Source of the DNA: an uncultured bacterium
GTDB taxonomy: Bacteria > Bacillota > Clostridia > Christensenellales > HGM11417
Direction of reading: 5' to 3'
DNA: 64,000 nt
Assembly (NCBI GenBank): GCA_905215695.1
Contig: CAJMQN010000002.1
Span: 124,001-188,000 of the forward strand
Positions 43,367-52,021 of this stretch are shown here, one piece after another. Numbering within the stretch: position 1 is the first letter of the stretch; each line of letters opens with the position of its first letter. The position numbers and the translations under genes are program-made. Under the pieces are notes generated by a model. That model ran no database searches. It was not told the origin of the DNA and saw nothing but the letters and a program-made list of their open reading frames with translations.

Positions 43367-45418
43367 CTATCCTCTTTTCTTTTTCACCCGAAGCGCGCGC
43401 AACGCATTTAGAATTGCGAGGAAGGAAACGCCCACGTCCGCGAACACCGCGAGCCACATGGACGCAAACCCGAGCGCGCCCAGCACAAGAATGACAGCCT
43501 TTACGCCGAGCGCAAACACGATATTCTCCTTGACGATGCGCATGGTCCGGCGGCTTTGCCGGATTCCCTTTGCAAGTTTGGAAGGCTCGTCGGTCATCAA
43601 TACGACGTCCGCAACCTCGATTGCCGCGTCGCTCCCCATGCCGCCCATCGCGATTCCGACGTCCGCGCGCGCAATGACGGGCGCGTCGTTGATGCCGTCT
43701 CCCGCAAAGAGGAGTTTGCCCTTTTCGCTCTTTTCCGCAAGCAGGGCTTCCACCCGCGCCACCTTGTCCTGCGGGAGCAGTCCCGCATAGACCTCGTTGA
43801 TTCCGAGCGTCCGTCCGACCGCCTCTGCGACCTCGGGCGCATCTCCGGTCAGCATAACCGTCTTTTTGACTCCCGCCACGCGCAGTTCGGCAACTGCCTC
43901 CCGGCTGTCCGGCTTGATTTCGTCCGCAATGAGAATACTTCCGAGGAATTTTCCGCCCCGCGCGACATACACCGCCGTTCCGGGTTCTGCGCAGGCGGAA
44001 AAGGCAATTTTCTCCCGCTCGAGCAGTTTCGCGTTGCCGCAGAGCACCCGCTCGCCCTCGAATATCGCGGAGATTCCGTATCCCGAAAGCTCCTGCGCGT
44101 CCGAGACGTCCGAAAGGGGTGCGACACCCGACGCTTTCACAATTGATTTTGCGATGGGGTGATTGGAAACGCTCTCCGCCGCCGCCGCGACACGGAGTAG
44201 TTCGGCTTCCTCCGTGCCCGGTGCGGGAGAAACTTTCGCCACGGCAAAGTTGCCCTTTGTGAGCGTGCCGGTCTTATCGAACACGACAATCTCCGCCCGC
44301 GCAAGTTCCTCGACGTTGTGGCTCCCTTTAATGAGCACGCCCATGCGGGACGCGCCGCCGATACCGCCGAAAAAGGAGAGGGGCACAGATATAACAAGCG
44401 CGCAGGGACAGGAGATGACGAGGAAGGTCAGCGCGCGGTATCCCCATTCCGCAAAGTGCGAAAACCCGACAAAGAGACAGGGTACTACCGCCAAGAGCAC
44501 CGCGCCCGCCACCACGGCGGGGGTATAGTATTTGGCGAATTTTGTGATAAAGTTCTCTGAACGGGACTTTTTGGCGGAGGCGTTCTCCACCATATCGAGA
44601 ATTTTCGCAACCGTCGATTCGGCAAAGACGCGGGTCACGCGGATTTCCACCGTACCCGAGAGATTGATGCTGCCCGAGAGCACCTCCTCCCCTTGCGCGA
44701 GTTCACGGGGCAGGGATTCCCCTGTCAGCGCGGAATGATCGACTGTCGTATGCCCGGAGACGAGTACGCCGTCGAGGGGCACCCGCTCCCCCGCCTTGAC
44801 AAGAATGATTTCGCCGGGCGCAACCTCTTCGGGACTCACCCGCACCGCGCCGCCCTCCCGCAGGACGTTGGCAAAGTCCGGGCGCAGGTCGAGAAGGCTC
44901 TTGATGTTCTTTCTCGACCGCTCGACCGCCATGTCCTGAAAGAGTTCGCCGATTCGGTAAAATAACATGACGCCCACCGCCTCGGGGAAGTCGCCGATCG
45001 CAAACGCGCCGACCGAGGCGACCGCCATGAGAAAGTTCTCGTCGAAAATCTTTCCGTGCCCGATAGACCGCGCGGAATTCCAGAGAATTTCCGCGCCGAT
45101 AACGAGGTACGCCGCAAGACAGAGCCAGAGTTTGGCATTGTTCGCCGCAAACACCCGCTCCTCCCCGAAGAAGAAGGACAGCGCAAGCAAAACCGCCGAG
45201 AGAGCAATCTGCGCGTAAATCAGCCGGAATTTTCCGATTTTCAAATCGGCGTGTTCGTGGTTGTCACAGTGTCCACAACCGCAGGCGTGCCTGTGCCCGC
45301 ACTCCTCGTGCCCGTGTTCATGCTCGTGTTCGTGGCAATGCGCATGCCCGTGACAGGATTCATGTTCCCGTTCTTTTTCCTGTTGCCCGCAACCGCAGGC
45401 GATATGTTTGTTTTCCAT
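43367..45418 (-). CDS. Zn/Cd/Pb-type P1B ATPase with His-rich N-terminus
   Basis: A 683-residue heavy-metal exporter. It has the metal-site CPC motif in VISCPCALVISVP, the phosphorylation motif FDKTGTLTKG, the HP pair in SNHPIAKS and hinge GDGINDAPVIA. The final membrane helices include GVKAVILVLGALG and the DVGVS motif of ZntA/CadA-type Zn/Cd/Pb pumps. There is no classical HMA (GMxCxxC) domain; the first 60 residues are instead packed with His, Cys and Glu (HEHEHEHGHEECGHRHACGC), a likely metal-sequestering tail. It lies 3 nt after the ArsR-family gene, forming an operon under that repressor. The physiological metal is inferred as Zn(II) or Cd(II). Confidence 0.94.
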   Translation of the reverse strand: MENKHIACGCGQQEKEREHESCHGHAHCHEHEHEHGHEECGHRHACGCGHCDNHEHADLKIGKFRLIYAQIALSAVLLALSFFFGEERVFAANNAKLWLCLAAYLVIGAEILWNSARSIGHGKIFDENFLMAVASVGAFAIGDFPEAVGVMLFYRIGELFQDMAVERSRKNIKSLLDLRPDFANVLREGGAVRVSPEEVAPGEIILVKAGERVPLDGVLVSGHTTVDHSALTGESLPRELAQGEEVLSGSINLSGTVEIRVTRVFAESTVAKILDMVENASAKKSRSENFITKFAKYYTPAVVAGAVLLAVVPCLFVGFSHFAEWGYRALTFLVISCPCALVISVPLSFFGGIGGASRMGVLIKGSHNVEELARAEIVVFDKTGTLTKGNFAVAKVSPAPGTEEAELLRVAAAAESVSNHPIAKSIVKASGVAPLSDVSDAQELSGYGISAIFEGERVLCGNAKLLEREKIAFSACAEPGTAVYVARGGKFLGSILIADEIKPDSREAVAELRVAGVKKTVMLTGDAPEVAEAVGRTLGINEVYAGLLPQDKVARVEALLAEKSEKGKLLFAGDGINDAPVIARADVGIAMGGMGSDAAIEVADVVLMTDEPSKLAKGIRQSRRTMRIVKENIVFALGVKAVILVLGALGFASMWLAVFADVGVSFLAILNALRALRVKKKRG

Positions 45419-45421
45419 ATT

Positions 45422-45778
45422 TTATTCCATGATGTGGTCGAACCCATCCGCCATAATGTGCTTGACATGGTCGTCCGCCAAAAAATAAATGACAGACTTC
45501 CCCTCCCGCCTGCACCGCACCAGCCGCGCCTGTTTCAATACCCGTAACTGATGCGATATCGCGGACTGCGTCATGCCGAGGAGCTCGCAGATATCGCAGA
45601 CGCACATCTCCGCCTCGAAGAGCGCATAGAGAATCTTCACCCGCGTGGTATCCCCGAAAATTTTAAACAAATCCGCGAGGTCGTACAGAAGGCTCTCTTC
45701 GGGCATATCCCGTTTTGCGCTCTCCACCACTTCCTCGTGCACAATCTTCTCCTCACAGCATTCGCATTTGCTTTCCAT
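45422..45778 (-). CDS. ArsR/SmtB-family metal-sensing repressor (CadC/CzrA-like)
   Basis: A 118-residue winged-helix repressor. The start at 45778 has AAGGAG upstream; the longer in-frame ATG lies inside the operator and is rejected. The N-terminus is Cys-rich (MESKCECCEEK), as in CadC. Helix 3 has the EMCVCDICELLGM metal-box version of ELCVCDL, and recognition helix SAISHQLRVL follows. The C-terminal helix has D-x-H-x10-H-x2-E, the alpha-5 zinc site of CzrA/SmtB. Both site types are thus present. Metal binding should release it from the operator at 45795-45818 and induce the ATPase. Confidence 0.93.
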   Translation of the reverse strand: MESKCECCEEKIVHEEVVESAKRDMPEESLLYDLADLFKIFGDTTRVKILYALFEAEMCVCDICELLGMTQSAISHQLRVLKQARLVRCRREGKSVIYFLADDHVKHIMADGFDHIME

Positions 45779-45794
45779 TTCATTCTCCTTAAAA

Positions 45795-45818
45795 ACACAT
45801 GAACAATTATTCATATGT
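45795..45818. promoter_or_regulatory. ArsR/SmtB-type operator
   Basis: ATGAACAATTATTCAT is a near-perfect palindrome (ATGAA-N6-TTCAT) with further symmetric flanks. It matches the operator consensus of SmtB/CzrA/CadC sensors and lies just downstream of the -10 box, where binding blocks transcription. Confidence 0.85.
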
Positions 45819-45820
45819 TT

Positions 45821-45849
45821 ATTATATGCGGAAGTATGGGAATTGTCAA
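45821..45849 (-). promoter_or_regulatory. Promoter of the metal-resistance operon
   Basis: Perfect minus-strand TTGACA (45844-45849), a 17-nt spacer and a perfect TATAAT (45821-45826). Such a strong promoter needs, and has, an operator. Confidence 0.88.
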
Positions 45850-45861
45850 CTGTTTTTTCAA

Positions 45862-45897
45862 AAAAAATAAAAAAATCCGACTGTCCGAAAACAGCCG
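45862..45897 (-). terminator. Terminator of the GH106-like gene
   Basis: Minus-strand CGGCTGT and ACAGTCG (7 bp, one G-U pair, 6-nt loop) followed by a long T-rich tract. It prevents read-through into the metal-resistance operon. Confidence 0.75.
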
Positions 45898-45917
45898 AAT
45901 TTTCAAACGTTCGATAT

Positions 45918-48251
45918 TTATTTTTTTCTGCGCAAGACGCAGTTTAAAAGTCTCGCGGGGCGCAAAACCGAATATTTTGACAAATCGTCCCGAAGGATTT
46001 CCGCCGGATTTTTTCCGATTTCCGCCGTCGCAAGAAACCGCCCCCGCCGTCCCGGACGGACGCGGAAGGGAGAACAGATTCCCTCAAAACGTTCCTCCCC
46101 CAAACGCAAAGAGAGCATTTCTCCCTCAAATCGGAATTCAATTTCATCCTCACTCTCAAGCGTCAAGGTTCCCGAAAACCGCAGAGAGTGTTCGTCTTCC
46201 CCCGATAGATTCCACAGGACGGGTATCTCCTCAAAATCCGACCGCACCGGAGCGGGCGTACTGCCCGGTTGAAGAAGGAGCGCCTTTCCCGGCTCAAGGG
46301 AAATACGGCATTTTCCCGAAACGACCGGGAGCAAATCCCGCTCGTTGTTCAGCCAATCGACCGCAAGACAGGAAACATACGCCCCGACAGTTACCTCTGT
46401 TTCTATCTTATTCCCGCCCTCATTGTGCAAAAAATACAGATTTTCCTCTTTGTCCGCCAATCCGAGAACACGCAGTCCGGGTTCTTGGGTGGAAAGCGTC
46501 AGTGTTCGGCACCCCAGTTCGGTCAATGTCCGCAAGAGTCCTTCCCAGTCCGGGGATTTAGAGAGCCGCAGGACAGAACAGGACGCATCGGAAAGTTTTC
46601 GCTCAACGGACCCCGGCAAAAATTCCGCCCAAGGAACAATCAAGCAAGTATATTTGTCCGCGCAATTCAACGCATCGGAAGGCAGAATATCGAAATCAAT
46701 CTGATTCTCCATCAGTGTCCGCGCAACGCCGTCCACCGGCGCAAAATCTCTGCCGCTCCAATCAGCCTCCGCATGATAGAGCACTGCGGTGCGGATCATC
46801 GGCTGCCCCTCGCTCAATCGTTGGGACATTCGTTTGAGATATCTGCTCACAATACAGTAACCTGCAAATCCAAAATTTCTTCCGCCGCAGTAGAAGTGCG
46901 GCGGACAATCGACGTTTGGATAGACGGAGGAAAACGCGTGCGGTATAAAGCGATTGATTCCCCGCACCAGCATGTGATTGGCGAGATATGCCATTTCCGA
47001 AAGACTCTCCCCCCAGCCGTACGCACCGAAAATTTCGCAGAGCGCGCGCCCCTGTTTTTCGGGGTCGATATGCGCGCAGGAAGAGGCAAGTTTTGCGAGC
47101 GTACCGTCGAAAAAGAGCGGATCGGCATACCCGCCCGCAATGGGCGCAAGGTGTCTCCCGCGATATAAAGGTTTTATCTGATGCAGAACAACATCTACAG
47201 ATGCGCAGTCTGCCCCGCGTTGACTCCGAAAATAGTGTCCCGCCGAACAGCCGAGATGGGCGTGCGCTCCCATATCCTCTATGATATGTCCGCAGTACGT
47301 AAGTCCGCGCTCATGACACCAACTTGCAAGTCTGCCCGAAAAATTTTCGGCATACGCACGAGTAACGAGATCCATATATCTGCAACGGATTTCGGAAGTT
47401 CTTTCCCCGAGGTCAAACCACAGCGAAAGAATTTCTCCCCGCGCCGCGCCCGGAACGCCCTTAAAGATTTCTTCCTCAAGCCCCTTCCGATAGGGATACG
47501 CCATACCCGGAATACCGATACGGGTATTGTACTCGTCATAGCCGTGGCGCAGATCGATGTTGGCAAACCCGTTTGCAAATCGGGGTTCGTCCGAAAAGAA
47601 ACCGACAAAAGTGTCCCGATATTTCTCGCCGTAGCGTTCGTAATGGGAGCGGTAAACGGTGTCGATCAGCACATCGACGGAGGCAGGTTCGAGCATGTCG
47701 ATATAACGCTCCCGTCCGGCGCCCTCCGCCCCGCCTCTCGTCTGCTTTACACAGCACACCCGGAGGGGCGTTCCGTCATAATCCAGTTCCAGAAAGTTCC
47801 CTTTTACGCAGTCGGACACCTCTCCGAGCAATTCTCCGTGTGCGCCGTCCCGCATCCGCAGCAGCCAGACGCCGAGGATTTGGTCCTCGTTCGCCTCGTC
47901 CCCGACAGAATTTAAAATCAATCTGATTTTTCCGGGCAATCCCTCGAGGTCTATACAGTCCGCTTTGATTCTCCAAGGGCGCAGCGGAGAATCCGCGGCA
48001 ATCGCGTCTGCGGCGCTCCCCGTCGGATAGTGCTTGTCGTCAAGCAGCCAGACGCGCATGTCCCGCTCCTTCGCCGCGGCAAGAATGCCGTCCATCATCC
48101 GCCACCAACGCGAACCGCAGAAGTCCGGGTGAATGCGCGATTCCACGCAAAAAGCCGTCGCACCGCTCTTCCCGATTCCCTCGATTTCCGCGCAAACCGC
48201 GCCGAGGTCGTCATCCGTCACCCATAAAAAGGGGTATAAAAAGTCCTTCAT
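45918..48251 (-). CDS. Putative GH106-like glycosidase (cytoplasmic)
   Basis: A 777-residue protein with no signal peptide and TAAGGAG before the ATG. The N-terminal half looks like a TIM barrel of the GH106-related type: a WRMMDGILAAAKERDMRVWLL strand-helix, FFSDEPRFAN (carboxylates suitable for catalysis) and GLTYCGHIIEDMG. A middle Rossmann-like region (IRTAVLYHAE, CLIVPWAEFLPGS) and a beta-rich C-terminus (LRFSGTLTLESEDEIEFRFEG) follow. GH106 enzymes are alpha-L-rhamnosidases, which would fit the GH78 enzymes nearby. The family assignment rests on general pattern only and could be another uncharacterised GH-A-like group. It is monocistronic. Confidence 0.6.
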   Translation of the reverse strand: MKDFLYPFLWVTDDDLGAVCAEIEGIGKSGATAFCVESRIHPDFCGSRWWRMMDGILAAAKERDMRVWLLDDKHYPTGSAADAIAADSPLRPWRIKADCIDLEGLPGKIRLILNSVGDEANEDQILGVWLLRMRDGAHGELLGEVSDCVKGNFLELDYDGTPLRVCCVKQTRGGAEGAGRERYIDMLEPASVDVLIDTVYRSHYERYGEKYRDTFVGFFSDEPRFANGFANIDLRHGYDEYNTRIGIPGMAYPYRKGLEEEIFKGVPGAARGEILSLWFDLGERTSEIRCRYMDLVTRAYAENFSGRLASWCHERGLTYCGHIIEDMGAHAHLGCSAGHYFRSQRGADCASVDVVLHQIKPLYRGRHLAPIAGGYADPLFFDGTLAKLASSCAHIDPEKQGRALCEIFGAYGWGESLSEMAYLANHMLVRGINRFIPHAFSSVYPNVDCPPHFYCGGRNFGFAGYCIVSRYLKRMSQRLSEGQPMIRTAVLYHAEADWSGRDFAPVDGVARTLMENQIDFDILPSDALNCADKYTCLIVPWAEFLPGSVERKLSDASCSVLRLSKSPDWEGLLRTLTELGCRTLTLSTQEPGLRVLGLADKEENLYFLHNEGGNKIETEVTVGAYVSCLAVDWLNNERDLLPVVSGKCRISLEPGKALLLQPGSTPAPVRSDFEEIPVLWNLSGEDEHSLRFSGTLTLESEDEIEFRFEGEMLSLRLGEERFEGICSPFRVRPGRRGRFLATAEIGKNPAEILRDDLSKYSVLRPARLLNCVLRRKK

Positions 48252-48275
48252 GACTGTCTCCTTAAAATCGGAAAG

Positions 48276-48299
48276 CGGACCATTCCTTGGAACGGTCCG
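48276..48299. promoter_or_regulatory. 24-bp inverted repeat upstream of the GH106-like gene
   Basis: CGGACCATTCC-TT-GGAACGGTCCG, 11-bp arms with one mismatch (a G-U pair in minus-strand RNA), 25 nt before the start codon. No U-tract follows, so an operator or a leader hairpin is more likely than a terminator. The rest of the gap up to 48426 holds a small CCCGC/GCGGG hairpin (about 48378-48393) and no gene. Confidence 0.5.
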
Positions 48300-48426
48300 T
48301 TCTTTCCTGTTCGCCTAATTGAGCTGTAAAATGTCCAAATAAATCCAAAGTCCGGATTCACCCCGAAGCGTCTCTATCCCGCAAGCACGCGGGACGAACT
48401 CTTGAAAAATTACCCCGACAAATAGG

Positions 48427-48456
48427 AAAAGGGACTGCAAACGCAGTCCCTTTTTT
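48427..48456 (-). terminator. Terminator of icd
   Basis: GGGACTGC and GCAGTCCC (8 bp, 4-nt loop), flanked by TTTTCC on the minus strand and TTTTTT on the plus strand, 14 nt after the icd stop. Confidence 0.85.
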
Positions 48457-48469
48457 CTATCTCATGTTT

Positions 48470-49675
48470 TTATTCCATTCTGTCCCGCACGGCGAGCAAA
48501 AATTCCTTGGTATTGACCGCGCGGACGGTCACTTCGGGATTGTGAAAGAGTCCCACGAGGTCCTTGGTCATGACCCCTTCCTCTATGGTACGCACCGTTG
48601 CGGATTCCAGCCGCTCGGCAAACGTGCAGAGCTCGGCATTGCCGTCCATCTCGCCGCGCTTATGCAGAGCGCCCGTCCAGGCGAAGATGGTCGCGACCGA
48701 ATTTGTGGAGGTCTCCTCCCCTGCGCGGTGCTTATAGTAATGGCGTGTCACCGTGCCGTGCGCCGCCTCGAATTCGTACTTGCCGTCCGGCGAGACGAGA
48801 ACGCTCGTCATCATCGCAAGAGACCCGAACGCCGTTGCGACCATATCGCTCATGACGTCGCCGTCATAGTTCTTGCACGCCCAGATAAAGCCGCCCGAAC
48901 TCCGCACAACCCGCGCAACCGCATCGTCAATGAGGGTGTACATGTATTCGATTCCCGCCGCCGAAAATTTTTCTGCGTACTCCGCGTCGAAGATTTCCCG
49001 AAAGATATCCTTGAACCGATGGTCGTAGGTCTTGGAAATGGTGTCCTTGGTCGCAAACCAAAGGTCCTGTTTGGTGTCCAGCGCGTAATTGAAACAGCTC
49101 CGCGCAAAGCTCGAAATACTCGCGTCGGTGTTGTGCATGGTCTGCACGATTCCGTCCGATTTCGAGAAGTCGAAGACCGTCTTTCTGCTCTCGCCGTCCG
49201 CGCCCGTTACGACGAGTTCCGCCTTTTCTCCCTTCTTTACACGGGATTCCACACCCGAATAGACATCGCCGTAGGCGTGGCGGGCGATGGTAATGGGCTT
49301 TTTCCAGCCCGGAATAAAGGGAACAACGCCCTTCGCCATGACCGGCGCGCGGAAGACCGTTCCGTCCATGATCGCGCGGATCGTGCCGTTGGGGCTCTTC
49401 CACATCTGCTTTAAGCCGTACTCCTTCACGCGGTCGGCGTTCGGGGTAATCGTCGCGCACTTGACCGCAACGCCGTACTTTAGGGCGGCGCGCGCGCTCT
49501 CGCGGGTAATCTCGTCGTCGGTCTCGTCCCGCTTTTGGAGTCCGAGGTCGTAGTATTCGGTCTTTAAATCCACATAGGGAGTGATGAGAATGTCCTTGAT
49601 CCACTGCCAGATGACCCTCGTCATCTCGTCCCCATCCATTTCGACGAGTGGGGTCGTCATCTTGATCTTCGCCAT
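48470..49675 (-). CDS. icd: NADP-dependent isocitrate dehydrogenase
   Basis: A 401-residue eukaryote-like (dimeric, class II) IDH. It opens with KIKMTTPLVEMDGDEMTRVIW, then KSPNGTIRAIMDGTVFR (isocitrate-binding SPNGT and conserved Arg), NYDGDVMSDMVA (metal Asp) and EAAHGTVTRHY with the downstream NADP-site residues. It oxidatively decarboxylates isocitrate to 2-oxoglutarate with NADPH. I chose the ATG at 49675 with GGGAGG upstream; a TTG 21 codons earlier would overlap the promoter. It has its own promoter overlapping the end of the upstream gene. Confidence 0.96.
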   Translation of the reverse strand: MAKIKMTTPLVEMDGDEMTRVIWQWIKDILITPYVDLKTEYYDLGLQKRDETDDEITRESARAALKYGVAVKCATITPNADRVKEYGLKQMWKSPNGTIRAIMDGTVFRAPVMAKGVVPFIPGWKKPITIARHAYGDVYSGVESRVKKGEKAELVVTGADGESRKTVFDFSKSDGIVQTMHNTDASISSFARSCFNYALDTKQDLWFATKDTISKTYDHRFKDIFREIFDAEYAEKFSAAGIEYMYTLIDDAVARVVRSSGGFIWACKNYDGDVMSDMVATAFGSLAMMTSVLVSPDGKYEFEAAHGTVTRHYYKHRAGEETSTNSVATIFAWTGALHKRGEMDGNAELCTFAERLESATVRTIEEGVMTKDLVGLFHNPEVTVRAVNTKEFLLAVRDRME

Positions 49676-49690
49676 AAAAAAATACCTCCC

Positions 49691-49702
49691 GTAACGCGTT
49701 AC
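49691..49702. promoter_or_regulatory. Perfect 12-bp palindrome at the icd start site
   Basis: GTAACGCGTTAC lies 7 bp downstream of the icd -10 box and just before the ribosome-binding site. It is a natural position for a repressor operator; the cognate protein is unknown. Confidence 0.5.
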
Positions 49703-49709
49703 AGGAGAT

Positions 49710-49738
49710 ATTTTACCAAAAAAACCGAAGTTTAGCAA
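49710..49738 (-). promoter_or_regulatory. icd promoter
   Basis: Minus-strand TTGCTA (49733-49738), a 17-nt spacer and TAAAAT (49710-49715). The -35 box overlaps the last codons of the upstream glycosidase gene. Confidence 0.65.
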
Positions 49739-52008
49739 ATGTTTTCGCGGGCATCCTCCGCATACCCGTAATCGCCCTCGATGTGCCGCACGCCGTTCTC
49801 GACACGGACTTTAACAAAGCCCCCGCGGTGCGGAAGCTCAAACTCGCAGTCAATTCCCGCAAACCGCTCCGAAAAGCGCGCAAGCCCGTCCGATTCCCCG
49901 AGATACCCCGTCAAAGCGTTGACGAGCCAGACCGCACAATAGGCGGAGATTCCGTGGTTGCAGCTCGCCTCAACGTCGGTATGCTCCCAGAGCGTGCCCG
50001 TACGCCTCGCCATGCCGAGGAAAATATCCTTGCACTCCCGCAGGAGCCGTTCGGTCTGCCCCGTCCGCATGAGAAGGTCCTCCCGCATACACAGACCGAT
50101 AATCACGTTGGAGCGGTCGATATCCGGCCAGTCCGTTCCGCTCCGCTCGGGTCCGAAGCGTTCGGTAAGCAGGCGGTAGAGCGCGCTGTGGGATTCGGGG
50201 GTGACGATGTTGAAAAAGAAGGCATAGTATTGACAGGTTTCGGAGATATGTCCCTTTCGGACGAGCTTGCCCTCCTCCCGCACGCAGTTGTCCTCGAAGA
50301 ACAGACCGTTAAAGGACTGTTCCAGAATTTTACGCCGGATCCGTTCCGCCTTTTCCGCAAGGGCGGGGCGCTGTAATATCGTCGCCGCCGCGCGAAGGGT
50401 CTCGGCGTACATCATATTCGAGGGATAGTTGACCCCGCAGATGTAATCGCTGTGATTCGCCATGCTCCATTCCACGAAAATCCAGCCGTCCAGATTTTCG
50501 AGAAGTTCGTCCTCATTTTCAAATCCTTTGAAGAAGTTGACAAGCCCCTCCACCACGGGCACGCACTCCGCGCGGAACCCTTCGTCCCCCGTACTGCGGT
50601 AGTATTGGCAGAGATTGAGCGCGAGCCACATGCCGCAATTCGGGACATATACGCCGTCCCGATGGTCGCAGGGGTAGCACATCGGCGTCATTCCCGCGGG
50701 CAGTTCGGAGAGTCGGGGCGCAAGCACGAGATTTTGCAAAAAACTGTACTCTACCCGCCGTTCCCCCGAAAAGAGCTGATCCGCCTCCGAGGAAAAATAT
50801 CCGTCGTTTGTCCAGCCTGCCCGCTCCCGAGAGGGGCAGTCCATGAGAAGGTCCACCGAATTCTGCGCGTATGTATTCCGCGCCGCGTCCAGAATGTCCG
50901 AAAGTTCCGCATCCGCGACCCGAAATCGGAACCGATACGCAGTCGGATTTTCATAGACCACGATGCGCGCGGTGCCGAGTTTCGCTCTGCCCTCCGCGAG
51001 CACAAGTTTCGCATAGCGCATGGAATAGGCTTCAAAGGCGAGCAGGTCATAGCTCCCCTTTTTGAGCCGCCACTTGACAATATTGACGCATTCGTTGCGG
51101 TAAAAACTGATATTTTTTGCCCGCACGTAGTCGGGATTCCTCTCTTCCTGCCAGTCGATTTCGTCGAACACGAGATAGAGAACGCAGTCCTCTTCCGCCT
51201 CAACGCGCACACGAAAGAATCCGGAGAGTTCCCTCCCGAAGTCGAACAGCGAATATTCCCCCGCCCGAAGCGAAAATTCGTTTCCCGCCGCGGGTTCATA
51301 GATAAATCTTGACACCTCGTCGGAGACACATTCCTCGAGATCGCCGTAGGCATAGCCGCCGAGGGTTTGCCCGATGTCCGTAATCGAACGGTTGACCCAG
51401 CGCGCGTGTCCTTCGTCGACACGGAATTTTCCGTGCTCGCAGGGCACAGCGGAACGCTCCTCAAGAGTGGGATACGCCGTCTCCCGCGCGATGAGCCGAT
51501 TGCAGGGCACGGGCTCGGTCTCCGCCGCGGGAAAGACAATTCTTTCCCGGCGGTAGAGCGCAGTACGGCAGACCTCCATGCGATAATCCTCCACAAAGGG
51601 GCGCTGAAAACTGTACCGCTGAACCTTTTGCACCCGGTCGGTCAGAATCACGCAGTCGAAGTCTCTCGAGGTCGCGAGCTCCCTCCCGCCGCTGAAGATT
51701 CTGCATGCAAAGAAGGGGTCCTCCTCAACGAGATAATAGCTGTTGACCTGATAGGAGACGACCTCCACCGTGATCGGAAGAGGGGTCTCGGAGGAAGGAA
51801 GGCTCCACTCGTCGATACGCGCGTACCCGTGCGCCGCGCGCGCGGGACCGTAGCCGATGAGCTTTTCCCCCGCAAAAATCCGATAGAGATTGCTCGCGGC
51901 AATCAGAATTTTCGCGTCAGCGTCCGTACGTTCCGCTGTCCAGAGAAACGCGCAGGTCAAATTTTTTTGTTTCAGAGCTTCCTTTGCCCATACCGCCAAG
52001 CTTTCCAT
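49732..52008 (-). CDS. GH78-like alpha-L-rhamnosidase family protein
   Basis: A 758-residue cytoplasmic protein starting at the ATG at 52008 (GGAGACCG upstream; earlier in-frame GTG disfavoured). The N-terminal half is beta-rich, with accessory domains and FDFGRELSGFFRV typical of the pre-catalytic beta-sandwich. The (alpha/alpha)6 catalytic barrel begins near residue 400 with VDLLMDCPSRERAGWTNDG, the GH78 counterpart of DCPQRDERLGW, whose Glu is the general acid. The later WEHTDVEASCNHGISAY resembles the GH78 C-terminal barrel signature. It would release terminal rhamnose inside the cell. It is last in the glycan operon, 13 nt after the SGNH gene. Confidence 0.85.
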   Translation of the reverse strand: MESLAVWAKEALKQKNLTCAFLWTAERTDADAKILIAASNLYRIFAGEKLIGYGPARAAHGYARIDEWSLPSSETPLPITVEVVSYQVNSYYLVEEDPFFACRIFSGGRELATSRDFDCVILTDRVQKVQRYSFQRPFVEDYRMEVCRTALYRRERIVFPAAETEPVPCNRLIARETAYPTLEERSAVPCEHGKFRVDEGHARWVNRSITDIGQTLGGYAYGDLEECVSDEVSRFIYEPAAGNEFSLRAGEYSLFDFGRELSGFFRVRVEAEEDCVLYLVFDEIDWQEERNPDYVRAKNISFYRNECVNIVKWRLKKGSYDLLAFEAYSMRYAKLVLAEGRAKLGTARIVVYENPTAYRFRFRVADAELSDILDAARNTYAQNSVDLLMDCPSRERAGWTNDGYFSSEADQLFSGERRVEYSFLQNLVLAPRLSELPAGMTPMCYPCDHRDGVYVPNCGMWLALNLCQYYRSTGDEGFRAECVPVVEGLVNFFKGFENEDELLENLDGWIFVEWSMANHSDYICGVNYPSNMMYAETLRAAATILQRPALAEKAERIRRKILEQSFNGLFFEDNCVREEGKLVRKGHISETCQYYAFFFNIVTPESHSALYRLLTERFGPERSGTDWPDIDRSNVIIGLCMREDLLMRTGQTERLLRECKDIFLGMARRTGTLWEHTDVEASCNHGISAYCAVWLVNALTGYLGESDGLARFSERFAGIDCEFELPHRGGFVKVRVENGVRHIEGDYGYAEDARENIC

Positions 52009-52021
52009 TCGGTCTCCAATG

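Noticed and set aside
45779..45814. Earlier ATG for the ArsR-family repressor at 45814
   Set aside because: It lies within the operator at the expected transcription start, and the ATG at 45778 has AAGGAG upstream.
49676..49738. Longer isocitrate dehydrogenase starting at the TTG at 49738
   Set aside because: The extension would cover the promoter and the 12-bp palindrome and has no family similarity; the ATG at 49675 has GGGAGG at proper spacing.
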